A DNA stretch of 5,744 nucleotides from contig CAAECF010000012.1 of the NCBI GenBank assembly GCA_900754275.1, positions 1-5,744 of the forward strand, written 5' to 3'. This document shows positions 4,563 to 5,744 of the stretch, one piece after another (within the stretch, counting starts at the first letter, position 1; each line of letters begins with the position of its first letter). The position numbers and the translations under genes are program-made. Source of the DNA: an uncultured Collinsella sp. (GTDB taxonomy: Bacteria; Actinomycetota; Coriobacteriia; Coriobacteriales; Coriobacteriaceae). Under the pieces are notes generated by a model, which was not told the DNA's origin, did no database searches, and saw only the letters and a list, made by a program, of their open reading frames with translations.

Positions 4563-5744
4563 CTACTCCACCGGCTTGAAGATGGTGGCCTGGCCGAAGA
4601 CGCTGCGGATGAGGGCTTTGGCCTCGTCCTCGGTCTGCGGGATGCTCGGGGCTGCGCCCTGATGGCCGAAGGGGCTGCCCGCGCCTGGGTTGGACTCCCA
4701 AGGGGCAGCGGGGGCGTCCTCCTCTTTGGGGGCAGCTGCAGCGGGCTTGGGCGCGGACGCCGCACCCGGCACGTCGAACGGGGGCAGATCGTCCCCGCTC
4801 GCATCGCCAGCGAAGCCGCCGACCATGGCGTCGTCGTAGGGCACCTGCTCGGATTCCCACGGCGCGACAGGCTGAGCCGTGGGGGCAGCCGAGCGCTCGG
4901 GCGCACGGGGTGCGGGCTCGGTCGGGAGCTTACCCGTGGCAGGAGCGCCGGCGGGGTTGTCGGAGCGTATCCAGGGGGCTTTGCCCAGGTCAGACGACTT
5001 GGGCGCGGGCGAGACGGGCTTGGGCGCGGGTGTCGGAGCAGCCGGTTTGGGCGCCGCGGGCTTAGGCGCCGACGGGGTCGATGCCGCTACCGGCGCCGCT
5101 TGCTGCTGCGGCGCGCTGGCGCTCGAGGATACAGGGGCCGCCGAGGACACGGGTTGCGGGTCCGCAGATGCCGCAGCCCGTGCAGATGGAGAATGCTCCT
5201 CATGTTGAGGAGCCGGCGTGCCACCCCCATCCAGGACATAGTCGACGGTACGACGACCGAAGACCGCGCAGACCGTCGGCAGGACCACCGACTGCGTATC
5301 GGCGCGACCGAGCATCTTAATGGCAAAAGTCGAACCCGCGGGGAACGAGACCGTGAGCTTGGAGCCGTCGTCGGCCGTGGCGCGGGCGTTGAGCAAAAGC
5401 CCTGCGTAGGAAGCCTGACGCGCCTTGACGCGCTCGACGACCTCGGCCCATTTGCGCTGGAGCTCGCCGGCGTCCTCAACCGCGGGGGTCTCGGCAGCAC
5501 CGGCGGCGGCAACCTGGGCGGCATTGTTGGACTGGGGCTTAGGTGCCGGAGCGGTGGCAGGCGCGGGGGCCGCAACGGGCTGAGGCGTCGGAGCCGGCGC
5601 AGGCTGAGGCGCAGGCGCCGCAGGCTTGGAAGCTGACACGGACGCAGAACGGGGCACAGGCTGAGCCGCCGGAGCGGCAGTACCACGGTCCCAAGGCATA
5701 CCGCCCTGGCGCGCGGACGTAGCAGCGGGGGCAGCGGATGCCGC
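4563..5744 (-). CDS. dnaX: DNA polymerase III gamma/tau subunit, C-terminal part (5' end outside window)
   Basis: A minus-strand frame open from the window edge to TAG at 4565-4563, 393 codons. DnaX is the clamp-loader ATPase that loads the sliding clamp and links it to the polymerase. The N-terminal ATPase lies outside the window; what remains is the C-terminal region. It starts with an Ala/Pro-rich linker (about 5470-5744). Next comes a folded segment at about 5226-5465 (LQRKWAEVVERVKARQASYA through SKLTVSFPAGSTFAIKML) that resembles the conserved tau/gamma C-terminal domain, in which a W-x2-V-x3-V-K helix precedes a short beta segment. A second Ala/Pro-rich linker follows, and then a terminal peptide ALIRSVFGQATIFKPVE. 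The identification depends on this domain and on the position ahead of ybaB-recR. No A-rich slippery heptamer for a gamma frameshift is visible in this part. It converges on the small plus-strand gene. Confidence 0.82.
   Translation of the reverse strand, partial: AASAAPAATSARQGGMPWDRGTAAPAAQPVPRSASVSASKPAAPAPQPAPAPTPQPVAAPAPATAPAPKPQSNNAAQVAAAGAAETPAVEDAGELQRKWAEVVERVKARQASYAGLLLNARATADDGSKLTVSFPAGSTFAIKMLGRADTQSVVLPTVCAVFGRRTVDYVLDGGGTPAPQHEEHSPSARAAASADPQPVSSAAPVSSSASAPQQQAAPVAASTPSAPKPAAPKPAAPTPAPKPVSPAPKSSDLGKAPWIRSDNPAGAPATGKLPTEPAPRAPERSAAPTAQPVAPWESEQVPYDDAMVGGFAGDASGDDLPPFDVPGAASAPKPAAAAPKEEDAPAAPWESNPGAGSPFGHQGAAPSIPQTEDEAKALIRSVFGQATIFKPVE

Noticed and set aside
4662..5636. Plus-strand frame of 324 codons opposite dnaX
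   Set aside because: Composition is almost only Gly, Arg and Ala, the antisense shadow of the Ala/Pro-rich DnaX tail.

Overview
The window looks like chromosomal DNA from a high-G+C Gram-positive bacterium, most likely Coriobacteriia (Collinsella-like). This rests on the dnaX-ybaB-recR gene order, the Ala/Pro-rich DnaX tail, the G+C-rich coding DNA and the strong Shine-Dalgarno sites. The genus is an inference from memory. Almost everything is encoded on the minus strand, so the biological reading order runs from the right edge to the left.

Right to left: the 3' part of dnaX (4563-5744, clamp-loader gamma/tau subunit, cut by the window edge); then a small plus-strand gene (4068-4541) for an unrecognised membrane-anchored protein, convergent with dnaX and divergent from ybaB; then a 339-bp, A+T-richer intergenic region (3729-4067) holding a 20-bp palindrome, tandem 8-mers, an inverted repeat and a perfect TATAAT box; then ybaB (3408-3728) and recR (2798-3394), 13 bp apart. 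dnaX-ybaB-recR is a widespread replication/repair cluster. Here the opposite-strand gene splits it, so ybaB-recR either has its own promoter or is read from dnaX straight through that gene in antisense.

Below recR lies a 243-bp non-coding stretch (2555-2797) with two related near-palindromes 73 bp apart, an extended -10-like element next to one of them, and a hairpin plus U-run that abuts a strong ribosome binding site. It leads into a two-gene unit: a 300-aa secreted or membrane-anchored protein with a long Gly/Ser linker (1652-2554), and a membrane Ser/Thr protein kinase (1-1655, 3' end outside the window). The two overlap by the 4-bp ATGA, so they are almost certainly co-translated. The kinase has a complete Hanks-type catalytic core followed by at least two or three transmembrane segments. 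I infer that the pair may be a signalling module in which the exported protein is partner, sensor or substrate of the kinase. This pair and the antisense gene inside the dnaX cluster are the least explained parts of the window.

No rRNA, tRNA, CRISPR array, insertion sequence or phage gene is visible.
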